Shown piece by piece: positions 50,451 to 59,702 of a stretch of 64,000 bases of DNA. The notes beneath the pieces were generated by a model. It had not been told where the DNA came from. It saw nothing but the letters and a program-made list of their open reading frames with translations, and made no database searches. The position numbers and the translations under genes are program-made. The DNA lies in the NCBI RefSeq assembly GCF_002109495.1, contig NZ_LVJN01000019.1, forward strand, positions 434,001 through 498,000, written 5' to 3'. Source of the stretch: Magnetofaba australis IT-1. GTDB lineage: Bacteria > Pseudomonadota > Magnetococcia > Magnetococcales > Magnetococcaceae. How positions within the stretch are numbered: position 1 is the stretch's first letter; each line of letters begins with the position of its first letter.

Positions 50451-51764
50451 ATGACCACACCGCCGCCGCCCGTAGTGAACGGGTCCGACATGCATGCGCT
50501 GATGGCGCGCCTGTTCCCCGTTAATCGCAGCCTCACCGGCGATGGCGTGCGCCTGACCCTACGCGTGATTGGCGAACATCTGCCCGGTCTGACCCTGCAC
50601 GAAGTCGCCAGCGGAACCCGCGCTCTGGATTGGTTGGTCCCCGACGAGTGGAACGTCCGCGACGCCTACATTCAGAACGGGGCGGGTCAGCGGGTGGTGG
50701 ACTTTCAGGCGCACACGCTGCATCTGGTGGGCTATAGTGAGCCGGTGGACCGGCTGATGAGCCTGGAGGAGCTGCAATCGCACCTCTTCTCCCTGCCGGA
50801 CCAGCTCGACGCTATTCCCTATGTGACCAGCTACTATCGCCGCTTCTGGGGCTTCTGTCTGAGCCATCGTCAGCGGCAGGCGCTCACCGAGCAGAACTAC
50901 CGGGTGGTGATCGACGCCACCCTGGCGCCGGGGTATCTGACCTATGCGGATCTGCGCATTCCCGGTCGCAGCAAGCAGGAGATCTTCATCAGCTCCTATG
51001 TTTGCCACCCCTCAATGGCCAATAACGAACTCTCCGGTCCGGCGCTGCTGACGGCGTTGGGGCAGTGGCTGGCCGGGCGCGATAACCGCTATAGCTATCG
51101 ACTGGTATTGGCCCCGGAGAGCATCGGCCCCATCGTCTATATGAGCCAGCATCTGGAGGAGATGAAACGGCGCACCATCGCCGCCTTCAATCTCACCTGC
51201 GTGGGCGATGAGCGCGCTGTTTCGCTGATGCCGTCGCGCCAGGGCAATACCCTGACCGACCGCGCCGCGCGCCATGTGTTGCGCCATATGGCCCCAGAGC
51301 ATCGGGTGTATGATTTCTATCAGGATCGCGGCAGCGACGAGCGCCAATACTGTAGTCCGGGGGCGGATCTGCCCATGGTCTCCATCATGCGCAGCCGCTA
51401 TGGCGACTATCCCGAGTACCACACTTCGCTGGACGATTTGACCGTCGCCACCCCCGCCGGGCTGCAACGCTCGCTGGAGCTGCATCAGGCCGCCATTGAG
51501 ACCATCGAGCGCAATGAGACGCTGTGTGCTGGGATCGTCGGCGAGCCGCACTTGGCGCGACGCGGCATGGATTTCAATCTGGGCGGCGGCGTGGGTGTGG
51601 CTGCGGCGCGCAAGCAGGCGCAGGATTTGATGGCCTGGAGCGATGGCTCGCGCGATCTGATCGACACTGCCGACGCCATGGGGATGTCGCTGCTGGAGCT
51701 GCTGCCGGTGGTGGATCTGCTCAAGCAGCAGGAGTTGCTGATTCCCTGCGCGCACAGCGAGTGA
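50451..51764 (+). CDS. DUF4910/DUF2172 aminopeptidase-like protein
   Basis: A 437-residue protein of the family often labelled aminopeptidase-like and found near surface polysaccharide genes. The N-terminus MHALMARLFPVNRSLTGDGVRLTL is typical. The zinc-peptidase-like core has IFISSYVCHPSMANNELSGPALLTAL (His and acidic ligands), LAPESIGPIVYMS, DRGSDERQYCSPG and SRYGDYPEYHTSLDDL. The C-terminus is a winged-helix-like block (DLIDTADAMGMSLLELLPVVDLLKQQELL). The start could be ATG 50451 or 50490 (MHALM); both lie right after repeat copy C. A longer open frame to 50292 is only the repeat. True activity and substrate are unknown. It stands alone before leuA. Confidence 0.83.
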   Translation: MTTPPPPVVNGSDMHALMARLFPVNRSLTGDGVRLTLRVIGEHLPGLTLHEVASGTRALDWLVPDEWNVRDAYIQNGAGQRVVDFQAHTLHLVGYSEPVDRLMSLEELQSHLFSLPDQLDAIPYVTSYYRRFWGFCLSHRQRQALTEQNYRVVIDATLAPGYLTYADLRIPGRSKQEIFISSYVCHPSMANNELSGPALLTALGQWLAGRDNRYSYRLVLAPESIGPIVYMSQHLEEMKRRTIAAFNLTCVGDERAVSLMPSRQGNTLTDRAARHVLRHMAPEHRVYDFYQDRGSDERQYCSPGADLPMVSIMRSRYGDYPEYHTSLDDLTVATPAGLQRSLELHQAAIETIERNETLCAGIVGEPHLARRGMDFNLGGGVGVAAARKQAQDLMAWSDGSRDLIDTADAMGMSLLELLPVVDLLKQQELLIPCAHSE

Positions 51765-51906
51765 ACCAATCCCTCCGTTGCGCGCTCTGAGCGCAGTAGG
51801 ACGGGCAATTTGCCGCCCCTTGGTTTCATGGGCGCGATCCCGCATACTGATTGGCTATCAATAAAGTCCGTCGATTCGTCTTGTGATCTTCAGGAGTTCA
51901 GGCGTT

Positions 51907-53445
51907 ATGTCCAGCAATCGCGTCATCATTTTCGACACCACCCTGCGCGATGGGGAGCAGTCCCCCGGCGCCTCCATGAATCAGGAGGAGAAGCTGCGCA
52001 TCGCCCAGCAGCTGGAGCGACTGCGGGTGGACGTGATTGAAGCGGGTTTCCCCATCGCCTCGCCGGGCGACTTCGCTGGCGTGAAGGCGGTGGCCGACAC
52101 CATTCGCGAGTGTCAGGTGGCTGGTCTGTGCCGCGCCCGCGACGCCGATATCGATCGCGCCTGGGAGGCCCTCAAGGGCGGCGCCGATCCGCGCATTCAC
52201 ACCTTCATCGCCACCAGCCCCATCCACATGCGCCACAAGCTGAAGATGGAGCCCGATCAGGTGATTGAAGCCGCGGTGGCGGCGGTCAAACGCGCCAAAA
52301 GCTACACCAGCAATGTGGAGTGGTCCGCCGAGGACGCCGGGCGCAGTGAGATGGAGTTCCTGGCGCGCATCGTCGAAGCGGTGATCGCCGCCGGGGCCAC
52401 CACCATTAACATTCCTGACACCGTGGGCTACACGCTGCCCCACGAGTTCGGGCCGCGCATGGCGCAGTTGATCGAAAACGTGCCCAACTCCGACAAAGCG
52501 GTGTTCTCGGTGCACTGCCACAACGACCTGGGGCTGGCCACCGCCAACTCCCTGGCCGCCGTGGCGGGGGGCGCGCGCCAGGTGGAGTGCACCATCAACG
52601 GCTTGGGCGAGCGCGCCGGCAACGCCTCGTTGGAAGAGGTGGTGATGGCCCTGCGCACGCGCCAGGACATCATGCCCTATGAGACCCGCATTGAGACCAC
52701 CGAGATCACCCGCGCCTCGCGTCTGGTGAGCCAGATCACCGGGTTTATGGTGCAGCCCAACAAGGCCATCGTCGGCGCCAATGCGTTCGCCCATGAGTCG
52801 GGCATTCACCAGGATGGCGTGCTCAAGAACGCCATTACCTATGAGATCATGACCCCCGAGTCGGTGGGACTCTCCACCAACCGCATGGTGTTGGGTAAGC
52901 ACTCCGGTCGCCACGCCTTCAAGGATCGCCTGCAGCAGCTCGGTTATGAGCTGGACGCCGAGCAGCTGCAGAACGCCTTCCAGGCTTTCAAGGAGCTGGC
53001 CGACAAGAAGGGCGAAGTGCTGGATGAGGATCTGGCGGTGTTGGTGGACGAGGAGCGCCGCATTGAGCAGGAGCGCTATGTGCTGGAGCGTCTACACGTG
53101 GCCACCGGAACCCGCGACATGCCGGTGGCGGTGGTGGAGGTGAAGAACGCCGGGGTGATGGAGACTGGCTCGGCCTGGGGCCAGGGCTCGGTGGAGTCGG
53201 TGTTCAAGGCGCTCAAGGCGATCATTCCCGGCGTGGCCGACGCCTCGGTGCTGCTGTATCAGGTGCAGGCGGTGACTCAGGGCATCGACGCCCAGGCGGT
53301 GGTGACCGTGCGTTTGAAGAACGGCGATGCGGTGGTGCAGGGGCAGGGCAGCGACTATGATGTGATCGTGGCCTCGGCGCGGGCGTTCGTGACGGCGCTG
53401 AATAAAATGGCCGCGCGCCAGGAGAAGAGCGGCGCCGGGGTGTAA
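51907..53445 (+). CDS. leuA: 2-isopropylmalate synthase
   Basis: A 512-residue enzyme for the first committed step of leucine synthesis, condensing acetyl-CoA with 2-ketoisovalerate. The catalytic barrel has IFDTTLRDGEQSPGASM (metal Asp and general Arg), VFSVHCHNDLGLATANSLA, GLGERAGNASLEEVVMAL and FAHESGIHQDGVLKN. The C-terminal LeuA regulatory domain (about 380-505) gives leucine feedback. ATG 51907 has AGGAG ten bases upstream; the longer frame to 51883 is not needed. It complements ilvBHC 18 kb upstream. The gene appears monocistronic, with no leuCDB beside it. Confidence 0.96.
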   Translation: MSSNRVIIFDTTLRDGEQSPGASMNQEEKLRIAQQLERLRVDVIEAGFPIASPGDFAGVKAVADTIRECQVAGLCRARDADIDRAWEALKGGADPRIHTFIATSPIHMRHKLKMEPDQVIEAAVAAVKRAKSYTSNVEWSAEDAGRSEMEFLARIVEAVIAAGATTINIPDTVGYTLPHEFGPRMAQLIENVPNSDKAVFSVHCHNDLGLATANSLAAVAGGARQVECTINGLGERAGNASLEEVVMALRTRQDIMPYETRIETTEITRASRLVSQITGFMVQPNKAIVGANAFAHESGIHQDGVLKNAITYEIMTPESVGLSTNRMVLGKHSGRHAFKDRLQQLGYELDAEQLQNAFQAFKELADKKGEVLDEDLAVLVDEERRIEQERYVLERLHVATGTRDMPVAVVEVKNAGVMETGSAWGQGSVESVFKALKAIIPGVADASVLLYQVQAVTQGIDAQAVVTVRLKNGDAVVQGQGSDYDVIVASARAFVTALNKMAARQEKSGAGV

Positions 53446-53578
53446 GGAAGCTGGGCCGTCAAGGAAAAGGCGTCGAGGGTGTAACCGGCGCATTGAGTTA
53501 GCATGGATATTGCATGTTTTGCACAATAAGGCGTCCCGAGCGCCTTGGTGAAGAGCGTGCAAACCATCGGAGGCCGTT

Positions 53579-54028
53579 ATGACCATCCGCAAGATCGACA
53601 AGAATACAGGAATTTACAGCAAACCCAAGGTGGGTCGCGGGGCAAAAAGCGGCGCTGCGGGCGGGGCAAATTTCGCCAGCACCCTGGACGCTGTTGCCGG
53701 ATTGCCCCCGGTGGACGCCGCTGAACGCATCCACGCCACCGAAGCGGTGGGCGAGGTGGATGCGGTCTCTGATCAGGAGCGTCGTCGCCAATTGCGCGAC
53801 GCCGACGACCTACTGGACTCCCTGGAGGGGTTGGAGAAAGGGTTGGCCGAGGGCGGTCGCGGCGATGGCGGCGACAGCGCCCGCGCGCGTCTGATCGAAA
53901 CCCGCGATCAAGCACTGCGCACCCTGTCGGATTCGCCGCGCGTCGGCGAGGAGCGCGACCTGCTCAATCGCACCGCCGTGCTGGCCGCCGTGGAGCTGGC
54001 CAAGAGCGATCGCGGCGATTACAACTGA
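53579..54028 (+). CDS. fliX: Flagellar assembly regulator FliX family protein
   Basis: A 149-residue protein with FliX-family features: a basic, flexible N-terminal third, a helical DADDLLDSLEGLEKGLAEGG block, a central ARLIETRDQALRTL helix, and the C-terminal RDLLNRTAVLAAVELAK. In Caulobacter, FliX works with FlbD to couple assembly of the early flagellar basal body to later flagellar genes. GGAGG lies five bases before ATG 53579. No other flagellar gene is near, and a strong terminator follows. The match is from remembered family pattern and is moderately sure. Confidence 0.75.
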   Translation: MTIRKIDKNTGIYSKPKVGRGAKSGAAGGANFASTLDAVAGLPPVDAAERIHATEAVGEVDAVSDQERRRQLRDADDLLDSLEGLEKGLAEGGRGDGGDSARARLIETRDQALRTLSDSPRVGEERDLLNRTAVLAAVELAKSDRGDYN

Positions 54029-54049
54029 TTTTCTGGCTTGTAGAGTGCG

Positions 54050-54097
54050 GCAAAGCGCCGTCCGCCCCATGATGGGGCGTGACGGCGCTTTGCTTTT
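54050..54097 (+). terminator. Intrinsic terminator after fliX
   Basis: A 13-bp outer stem (GCAAAGCGCCGTC with GACGGCGCTTTGC) encloses a second hairpin (CGCCCCATGATGGGGCG) and is followed by TTTTG. Confidence 0.9.
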
Positions 54098-54190
54098 GCG
54101 CTATAGTTCCGGGTTTGATTGCCCCGCGACAGGCCGCGCCCGGATAGGCCGCAGGCGCGCCGTCGTCGATCACCTCCGAAGCCGCCCGAT

Positions 54191-55987
54191 ATGTCCCTGG
54201 AAAAGATCCGTAATTTCTCCATCATCGCGCACATCGACCACGGTAAGAGCACCATTGCCGACCGTTTGATCCAGATGACCGGCGCCCTGACCGACCGCGA
54301 AATGAAGGAGCAGGTGCTCGATAGCATGGATATCGAGCGCGAACGGGGCATCACCATCAAGGCGCAGTCGGCGCGTCTGCGCTATACGGCGAAAGATGGC
54401 GAGGAGTACATCCTCAACCTCATCGACACCCCGGGCCATGTGGACTTCACCTATGAGGTGTCGCGCTCCCTGGCCGCCTGCGAGGGCGCGCTGCTGGTGG
54501 TGGACGCCGCCCAGGGAGTGGAGGCGCAGACCATGGCCAACGTCTATCTGGCGCTGGAGCATGATCTGGAGATCATCCCGGTTCTGAATAAGGTGGACCT
54601 GCCCTCCGCCGAGCCCGAACGGGTCAAGCAGCAGATCGAGGAGGTGATCGGTCTGGACGCCTCCGACGCCATCGAGTGTTCGGCCAAGACCGGCTTTGGC
54701 ATCGACGCCATTCTGGAGGCGCTGGTCAAGCGCGTGCCGCCGCCCAAGGGCGATCCCAACGGCCCGCCCAAGGCGCTGGTGGTGGACTCCTGGTATGACA
54801 ACTACCTGGGGGTGGTGAGTCTGGCGCGGGTGTATGACGGCGAACTCAAGGCGGGGTCGAAAATCCGCTTTATGGGCGTGGGCATGGACTACCCCCTGGA
54901 TGCAGTGGGCTATCTGACGCCGGTGCTGCAGAAGGTGCCGTCGCTCAAGGCCGGTGATGTGGGCTGCGTGATGGCGGGCATCAAGGTGGTCAAGGACGCC
55001 CGTGTGGGCGACACCATCACCGATGCGCGCAATCCCGCCCCCGAAGCGCTGCCGGGCTTCGAAGAGGCCAAACCCATGGTGTTCGCCGGGCTCTATCCGG
55101 TGGACAGCGCCGACTACGAAGATCTCAAAGAGGCGCTGGAGAAGCTCTCGCTCAACGATGCGGCGATCTCCTATGAGACCGAAACCTCGCCGGCGTTGGG
55201 TTTTGGCGTGCGCTGCGGCTTCCTCGGCATGCTGCACATGGAGATCATCCAGGAGCGCCTGGAGCGCGAATTTGACCTGGATCTGGTCACCACCGCGCCC
55301 ACCGTGGTGTATCAGGTGGAGCTCACCGACGGAACCTCGGTGGAGGTGCACAGCCCGGCGGATCTGCCCGCGCAAAACAAGCGCGAGGCGATTTTGGAGC
55401 CGTTTATTCTCGCCTCCATCATGGCCCCCTCGGAGTATATGGGCGCAGTGATGACCCTGTGCACCGAACGACGCGGCATTCAGCGGGATATGAACTATAT
55501 CTCCGATACCCGTGTCATGATTCAGTACGAAATGCCGCTGTCGGAAGTGGTGATGGACTTCTTCGACCGTCTGAAGTCCGCCACCAAGGGCTACGCCTCG
55601 CTGGACTACCAGATGCTGGACTACCGCGAGGGCAAGCTGGTCAAGCTGGATATTCTCATCAATGGCGACCCGGTGGATGCGCTGTCGGTGATCGTGCACG
55701 CCGACAAGGCCGACATGCGCGGTCGCGAGCTGGCCAAAAAGATGAAGGAGATCATCCATCGCCAGATGTTCGACGTGGCGGTGCAGGCGGCCATTGGGGC
55801 GAAGATCATCGCCCGTGAGACGGTCAAGGCGTTGCGCAAGAACGTCACCGCAAAATGCTACGGCGGCGACATTACCCGTAAGCGCAAACTCTTGGAAAAA
55901 CAGAAGGCCGGTAAGAAGCGTATGAAGCAGATCGGCCGTGTGGAGATTCCGCAGGAAGCGTTCCTGGCGGTGCTCAAGGTGGATTGA
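54191..55987 (+). CDS. lepA: Elongation factor 4 (LepA)
   Basis: A 598-residue translational GTPase. G1 is AHIDHGKST, switch I ends in RERGITIK, G3 is DTPGHVDF, G4 is NKVD and G5 is CSAKTG. Domains II, III and V follow with [22 protein letters not shown]. The LepA-specific C-terminal domain ends in [44 protein letters not shown]. It acts on the ribosome under stress and during assembly. ATG 54191 ([18 protein letters not shown]) matches the family even though no clear ribosome site precedes it; the frame to 54119 is not conserved. lepB starts one base after the stop. Confidence 0.97.
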   Translation: MSLEKIRNFSIIAHIDHGKSTIADRLIQMTGALTDREMKEQVLDSMDIERERGITIKAQSARLRYTAKDGEEYILNLIDTPGHVDFTYEVSRSLAACEGALLVVDAAQGVEAQTMANVYLALEHDLEIIPVLNKVDLPSAEPERVKQQIEEVIGLDASDAIECSAKTGFGIDAILEALVKRVPPPKGDPNGPPKALVVDSWYDNYLGVVSLARVYDGELKAGSKIRFMGVGMDYPLDAVGYLTPVLQKVPSLKAGDVGCVMAGIKVVKDARVGDTITDARNPAPEALPGFEEAKPMVFAGLYPVDSADYEDLKEALEKLSLNDAAISYETETSPALGFGVRCGFLGMLHMEIIQERLEREFDLDLVTTAPTVVYQVELTDGTSVEVHSPADLPAQNKREAILEPFILASIMAPSEYMGAVMTLCTERRGIQRDMNYISDTRVMIQYEMPLSEVVMDFFDRLKSATKGYASLDYQMLDYREGKLVKLDILINGDPVDALSVIVHADKADMRGRELAKKMKEIIHRQMFDVAVQAAIGAKIIARETVKALRKNVTAKCYGGDITRKRKLLEKQKAGKKRMKQIGRVEIPQEAFLAVLKVD

Positions 55988-55988
55988 T

Positions 55989-56924
55989 ATGGATTCGACG
56001 ACGGCGGCCGAGCCCCCCGTGCAGGAGGTCAACCCCAAATCCCGACGTCATCTGCTGCATGGCGGATTCCTGTTGGTGGTGGGGCTCTTTATTCTCGGCA
56101 GTTATATCAGCATTGGACCAGATGTCGGCGGCGGTGTGGAGGAGTTTCAGGTGGGCGCGGGGGTGGGCGTCTTCCTGGTGCTGCTGGGCAGCGTGATCGT
56201 CTGGGGCGGCAAGGATTTCTTCTCTCGCAACAGCACGACGCTGGAGTACTACGAGTCCATCGTCATCGCATTGGGCATTGCGCTGACTGCGCGCACCTTT
56301 GCCTTTGAACCGTTTAAAATTCCCTCCGGCTCCATGATCCCCACCCTGTTGGTGGGGGACTATCTGTTCGTCAACAAGTTCTCCTACGGCTATCGCATCC
56401 CCTACACCCAAAAGCGGGTGTTCATGGGGGCGGGCCCGCACCGCGGCGATGTGGTGGTGTTTGAGTTTCCCAATGATCCCACCAAGGATTACATCAAGCG
56501 CATCATTGGTCTGCCTGGCGACGAGATCGTCTATCAGGAAAAACAGTTGTATGTGAATGGGACGCATATCGCCCGCACCGAGCTGGGGCCTTATGAGTAC
56601 TTTGGCGAGAGCGGTATTCGTCAGTACACCACCCAGTTCAGTGAAGTGATTGACGGCAAGCCGCATACCTTGCTGGTGGATAAAATGACCTTTGGCGGCA
56701 TGCCCATGCGCACTGTGGTGCCGGAGGGGAGATACTTTGTGATGGGCGATAATCGCGACAATAGCAACGACAGCCGCTACTGGGGCTTCGTGCCGGAGTA
56801 TCGCTTGGTGGGCCGCGCGGTGGCGCTGTTCTGGTCGCGCAATGACAACCCCATCACGTGGTGGAACCCCATCAGTTGGTGGAATTCGGTGCGCTGGGGT
56901 CGTCTGTTCACGAGCATCCAATGA
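55989..56924 (+). CDS. lepB: Signal peptidase I with extra N-terminal membrane segments
   Basis: A 311-residue leader peptidase. Catalytic Ser115 is in IPSGSMIPTLLVGDYLFVNK and Lys170 in KDYIKRIIGLPGDEI; the C-terminal box is MGDNRDNSNDSRYWGFV. Two extra hydrophobic segments (about 25-42 and 54-73) precede the usual anchor (about 89-104), which is more than the common one or two. The C-terminus has a Trp-rich stretch (ITWWNPISWWNSVRWG). It cleaves signal peptides on the outer face of the inner membrane. ATG 55989 follows the lepA stop by one base, and the lepB stop overlaps the rnc start as ATGA. Confidence 0.95.
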   Translation: MDSTTAAEPPVQEVNPKSRRHLLHGGFLLVVGLFILGSYISIGPDVGGGVEEFQVGAGVGVFLVLLGSVIVWGGKDFFSRNSTTLEYYESIVIALGIALTARTFAFEPFKIPSGSMIPTLLVGDYLFVNKFSYGYRIPYTQKRVFMGAGPHRGDVVVFEFPNDPTKDYIKRIIGLPGDEIVYQEKQLYVNGTHIARTELGPYEYFGESGIRQYTTQFSEVIDGKPHTLLVDKMTFGGMPMRTVVPEGRYFVMGDNRDNSNDSRYWGFVPEYRLVGRAVALFWSRNDNPITWWNPISWWNSVRWGRLFTSIQ

Positions 56925-57688
56925 CCGCACAACGACCGGCCCATGGCCACCTGCCTGAAGAGGGGCGCATTCAGGAGCGGTTGGGGTACGCCTTCAGGGA
57001 TCTCAAACTGCTCAAATTGGCCCTGACGCACCGTTCGTGGCCGCCGCCGGAGCCCAAACCGGGCAGTGAGCCGGAGGCCAACCCGCATAACGAACGCCTG
57101 GAGTTTCTGGGCGATTCGGTGCTGAGTCTGATCATCTCCCAAGCCCTCTATGACCGCTTTGCCGACGCCCCCGAGGGGACTCTCTCGCAGGTGCGCGCGG
57201 CGCTGGTCAACACCAAGTCCTTATCGCGCATGGCGCAGGAGTTGGGGCTGGGCGACTTCATCCGCATGGGGCGCGGCGAGGCGCTCTCCGGCGGGCGCAA
57301 GAAATCCTCCATTCTCGGCAATGGTTTGGAGGCGATGATCGGGGCCATCTTTCTGGATGGCGGCTTCGGCGCCGCCGAACGGGTGGTGCTGGCGCTGTTC
57401 GCCGCGCGTTTGGATGGAGTGGACCCCGAGCAACATGGCCGCGACTGGAAGTCGATGTTGCAGGAGCGTCTGCAGGGGCAGGGGCTGCCGCTGCCGCAAT
57501 ACAGCGTGGAAGCGGTGAGCGGGCCGGACCATGAGCGCACCTTCTCGCTGCGCTGTGATGTGGCGGGGGCGCAACCCGGGTATGGGCTGGGACGCTCCAA
57601 ACGCGCCGCCGAGCAGGCCGCTGCGCGGCAGGTGTTTGAACAGTTGAACGCGACTGACCAAGAGGGTGACGGCGATGACAACGCATGA
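56921..57688 (+). CDS. rnc: Ribonuclease III
   Basis: A 255-residue double-strand RNA endonuclease. The RNase III signature NERLEFLGDSVL (about 57-68) carries the Mg-binding Glu and Asp; ILGNGLEAMIGAIFLDGG is the second acidic block. The dsRNA-binding domain (about 175-245) has DWKSMLQERLQGQGLPLPQYSVEAVSGPDHERTF and KRAAEQAAARQVF. It matures rRNA and cuts structured mRNA. ATG 56921 overlaps the lepB stop by four bases. lepB-rnc-era is a widespread gene order, which supports the calls. Confidence 0.96.
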   Translation: MTAQRPAHGHLPEEGRIQERLGYAFRDLKLLKLALTHRSWPPPEPKPGSEPEANPHNERLEFLGDSVLSLIISQALYDRFADAPEGTLSQVRAALVNTKSLSRMAQELGLGDFIRMGRGEALSGGRKKSSILGNGLEAMIGAIFLDGGFGAAERVVLALFAARLDGVDPEQHGRDWKSMLQERLQGQGLPLPQYSVEAVSGPDHERTFSLRCDVAGAQPGYGLGRSKRAAEQAAARQVFEQLNATDQEGDGDDNA

Positions 57689-58643
57689 TGCAGGCGGGGC
57701 GTCCGACGCGCCGTTTCGTTCCGGTTTCGTCGCCATCCTGGGACGGCCCAATATGGGCAAATCCACCTTCCTGAACCGGGTGCTGGGGCAGAAGATCGCC
57801 ATCGTCAGCCACAAGCCGCAGACCACCCGCACGCGTATTCTGGGGGTGCTGCACCGCCCCGGCGCGCAGTTGGTGTTCCTGGATACCCCGGGGATTCACA
57901 AAACCGGCAAGAACCGCTTGAATAAAGCCATGGTGGGCGCCGCCTTCGAAGCGTGCCGCGAGGTGGATGCGGCGGTCTATTTCGTCGACGCCCAGCAGGG
58001 GATCACGCCGGGCGATGTGGAAATTTTGCAGAAGCTCCCGCTGGGCGGTGCGCCGCTCTATTTGGCGGTGAACAAGGCCGACCTACTGGCCGATAAGGCG
58101 GCGCTGCTGCCGATCCTTGACGCCGCCTCCAAGTGCGGCGTGACCTTTTCCGAGATCGCCCCCATCTCCGCCCTGGAGGGGGATAATGTGACCCGCCTGG
58201 TGGATCTGCTGGCCGACGCCATGCCCGAGGGGCCGCAATACTTCCCCGACGATCAGGTCACCGATCAGCCCGAGCGCTTCATCGCCGGTGAGATCGTGCG
58301 TGAAAAGCTTTTCACCCACCTCAAGCAGGAGCTGCCCTATTCGGTGGGGGTGGAGGTGGAGTCGTTCAAGGAGGAGGGCCGTGTGCTGCACTTCCACGCC
58401 GCCATTGTCACTGCCCGCGATACGCAAAAGCGCATCATCATTGGCGCAGGCGGCGCCATGATCAAAAAGATCGGCACCGCCGCCCGCTTTGAGCTGGAGA
58501 AGCTGCTGGGGTGTCAGGTGATGCTCAAACTCTTCGTGAAGGTGAAGAAGGATTGGTTCGACAATCCGCGCCTGCTGCGCGAGATGGGCTATCCCGATGA
58601 ACTGAGCGATCTGGGCGGCGGATCGGACGATGCGGCGTCGTGA
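57675..58643 (+). CDS. era: GTPase Era
   Basis: A 322-residue GTPase for 16S rRNA 3'-end maturation. G1 is GRPNMGKST (23-31), switch I lies in KPQTTRTRILG, G3 is LDTPGIH, G4 is NKAD, and G5 is SALEG. The C-terminal KH domain has LPYSVGVEVESF, RDTQKRIIIGAGGAMIKKIGTAARFELEKLLGCQVMLKLFVKVKKDW. ATG 57675 follows GAGGGTGACGGCG within rnc; GTG 57666 is an alternative. It overlaps the rnc end by 14 bases and recO by 14 bases, which suggests translational coupling. Confidence 0.96.
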   Translation: MTTHDAGGASDAPFRSGFVAILGRPNMGKSTFLNRVLGQKIAIVSHKPQTTRTRILGVLHRPGAQLVFLDTPGIHKTGKNRLNKAMVGAAFEACREVDAAVYFVDAQQGITPGDVEILQKLPLGGAPLYLAVNKADLLADKAALLPILDAASKCGVTFSEIAPISALEGDNVTRLVDLLADAMPEGPQYFPDDQVTDQPERFIAGEIVREKLFTHLKQELPYSVGVEVESFKEEGRVLHFHAAIVTARDTQKRIIIGAGGAMIKKIGTAARFELEKLLGCQVMLKLFVKVKKDWFDNPRLLREMGYPDELSDLGGGSDDAAS

Positions 58644-59457
58644 CGCCGCCTATGTGCTGCGCCGGGTTCCGTTTCGCGACAACTCGCTGATACTGACGCT
58701 GTTCACCCGTAATGGCGGGGTGCAGGCGTGCATGGCGCGCGGCGCGCGCGGTCGTTTGAAAGGGGCGCGCGGGGCGCTGGCGGGGTATCATCGCCTTACC
58801 GTGTTTTTGAGCGCGCGCCGGGCCGAGGCGCTGGCCACCCTGCAACAGGCGGAGATCGATGCGGCGCGGCACCGGCTGTGGCGCGACGCCCGCGCCGGGG
58901 CCGCCGCCCAGGTGATGCTGGAGCAGGTGTGGCGGCAGGTGGGCGAGGGCGATCCGCACCCGCGGCTGTTTGACGATCTGGATATGGCGCTGGCGCGGCT
59001 GGACGCTGGCGTCGATCCGCTGACGGTGCTGGCCATCTGGCAGGGGCGGCTGTTGCGGGCGCTGGGGTTCGGCTGGCGCGCCGACCGCTGCGTAGGCTGC
59101 GGGGCCGAGGCGTCGCTGGCGTTTTTCTCCCTCAAGCGCAACCAGACGGTGTGCCAGAGTTGCGGCGCGCCCTATGCCGATCGTCTGTTGCAACTGGATC
59201 CGGGCGCACAGTTGTTGATGCGCAATCTGCCCTGGCCGCTGGCGCCCGAGGCGCACGCGGGCGATGACGTAGCCCCGTCGGGGATTGGCTTGGCGGCGCA
59301 AAATCTTTATGATGTCGGCGCGCTGCTGCTGCAGCGTCATGGGCGACGGCCCACCCGCGCGCGGGGCCTGTTTCACGATCTGCTCACCGCTCCGCAGGCT
59401 GCGCACGGGCGCGCTGTGTTGGGGCCGGTGGACGAGGAGAGTTCACATGGTGGATAA
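58630..59457 (+). CDS. recO: DNA repair protein RecO
   Basis: A 275-residue RecO. The N-terminal OB-fold starts [25 protein letters not shown], and the zinc-binding pair is CVGCGAE...CQSCG (about 156-181). The middle helices ([21 protein letters not shown]) fit the family. RecO loads RecA onto SSB-coated gaps with RecR and RecF. ATG 58630 lies inside the era end; translation is probably coupled. The sequence is Ala/Arg rich and diverges faster than its neighbours, as is usual for RecO. Confidence 0.93.
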   Translation: MRRRDAAYVLRRVPFRDNSLILTLFTRNGGVQACMARGARGRLKGARGALAGYHRLTVFLSARRAEALATLQQAEIDAARHRLWRDARAGAAAQVMLEQVWRQVGEGDPHPRLFDDLDMALARLDAGVDPLTVLAIWQGRLLRALGFGWRADRCVGCGAEASLAFFSLKRNQTVCQSCGAPYADRLLQLDPGAQLLMRNLPWPLAPEAHAGDDVAPSGIGLAAQNLYDVGALLLQRHGRRPTRARGLFHDLLTAPQAAHGRAVLGPVDEESSHGG

Positions 59458-59629
59458 AGAGCTGTTGACGATTCTGGTGTGTCCCAACTGCAAAGGGGCG
59501 CTGGAGTACGATAAAAATGCTCAAGAGTTGATCTGCCGGGTCGATCAGTTGGCCTATCCCATTCGCGACGACATCCCGGTGATGATCGTCGACGAGGCGC
59601 GCTCGTTGGAGGACAACGCAACCTCATGA
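59447..59629 (+). CDS. Trm112 family zinc-ribbon-like protein (YcaR type)
   Basis: A 60-residue protein: [23 protein letters not shown], then [25 protein letters not shown]. The CPxCKG and YPIRDxIPVML pattern marks the Trm112/YcaR family, although only part of the zinc ligands is kept (CPNC and one later Cys). In many proteobacteria the gene sits near lpxK and kdsB; here lpxK is about 3 kb away. Its role in bacteria is a small partner protein of uncertain target. ATG 59447 overlaps the recO stop by 11 bases. Confidence 0.88.
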   Translation: MVDKELLTILVCPNCKGALEYDKNAQELICRVDQLAYPIRDDIPVMIVDEARSLEDNATS

Positions 59630-59702
59630 ACGTCGACCCCGCCCATCCGTCCGTCGGTGACGGGTTGCGCGGCGCGTTGCAGCACTCAGGGCGCGCCGCA
59701 TC

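Noticed and set aside
54170-56038. 622-codon minus-strand frame over lepA
   Set aside because: Shadow of lepA; no start context and no family features.
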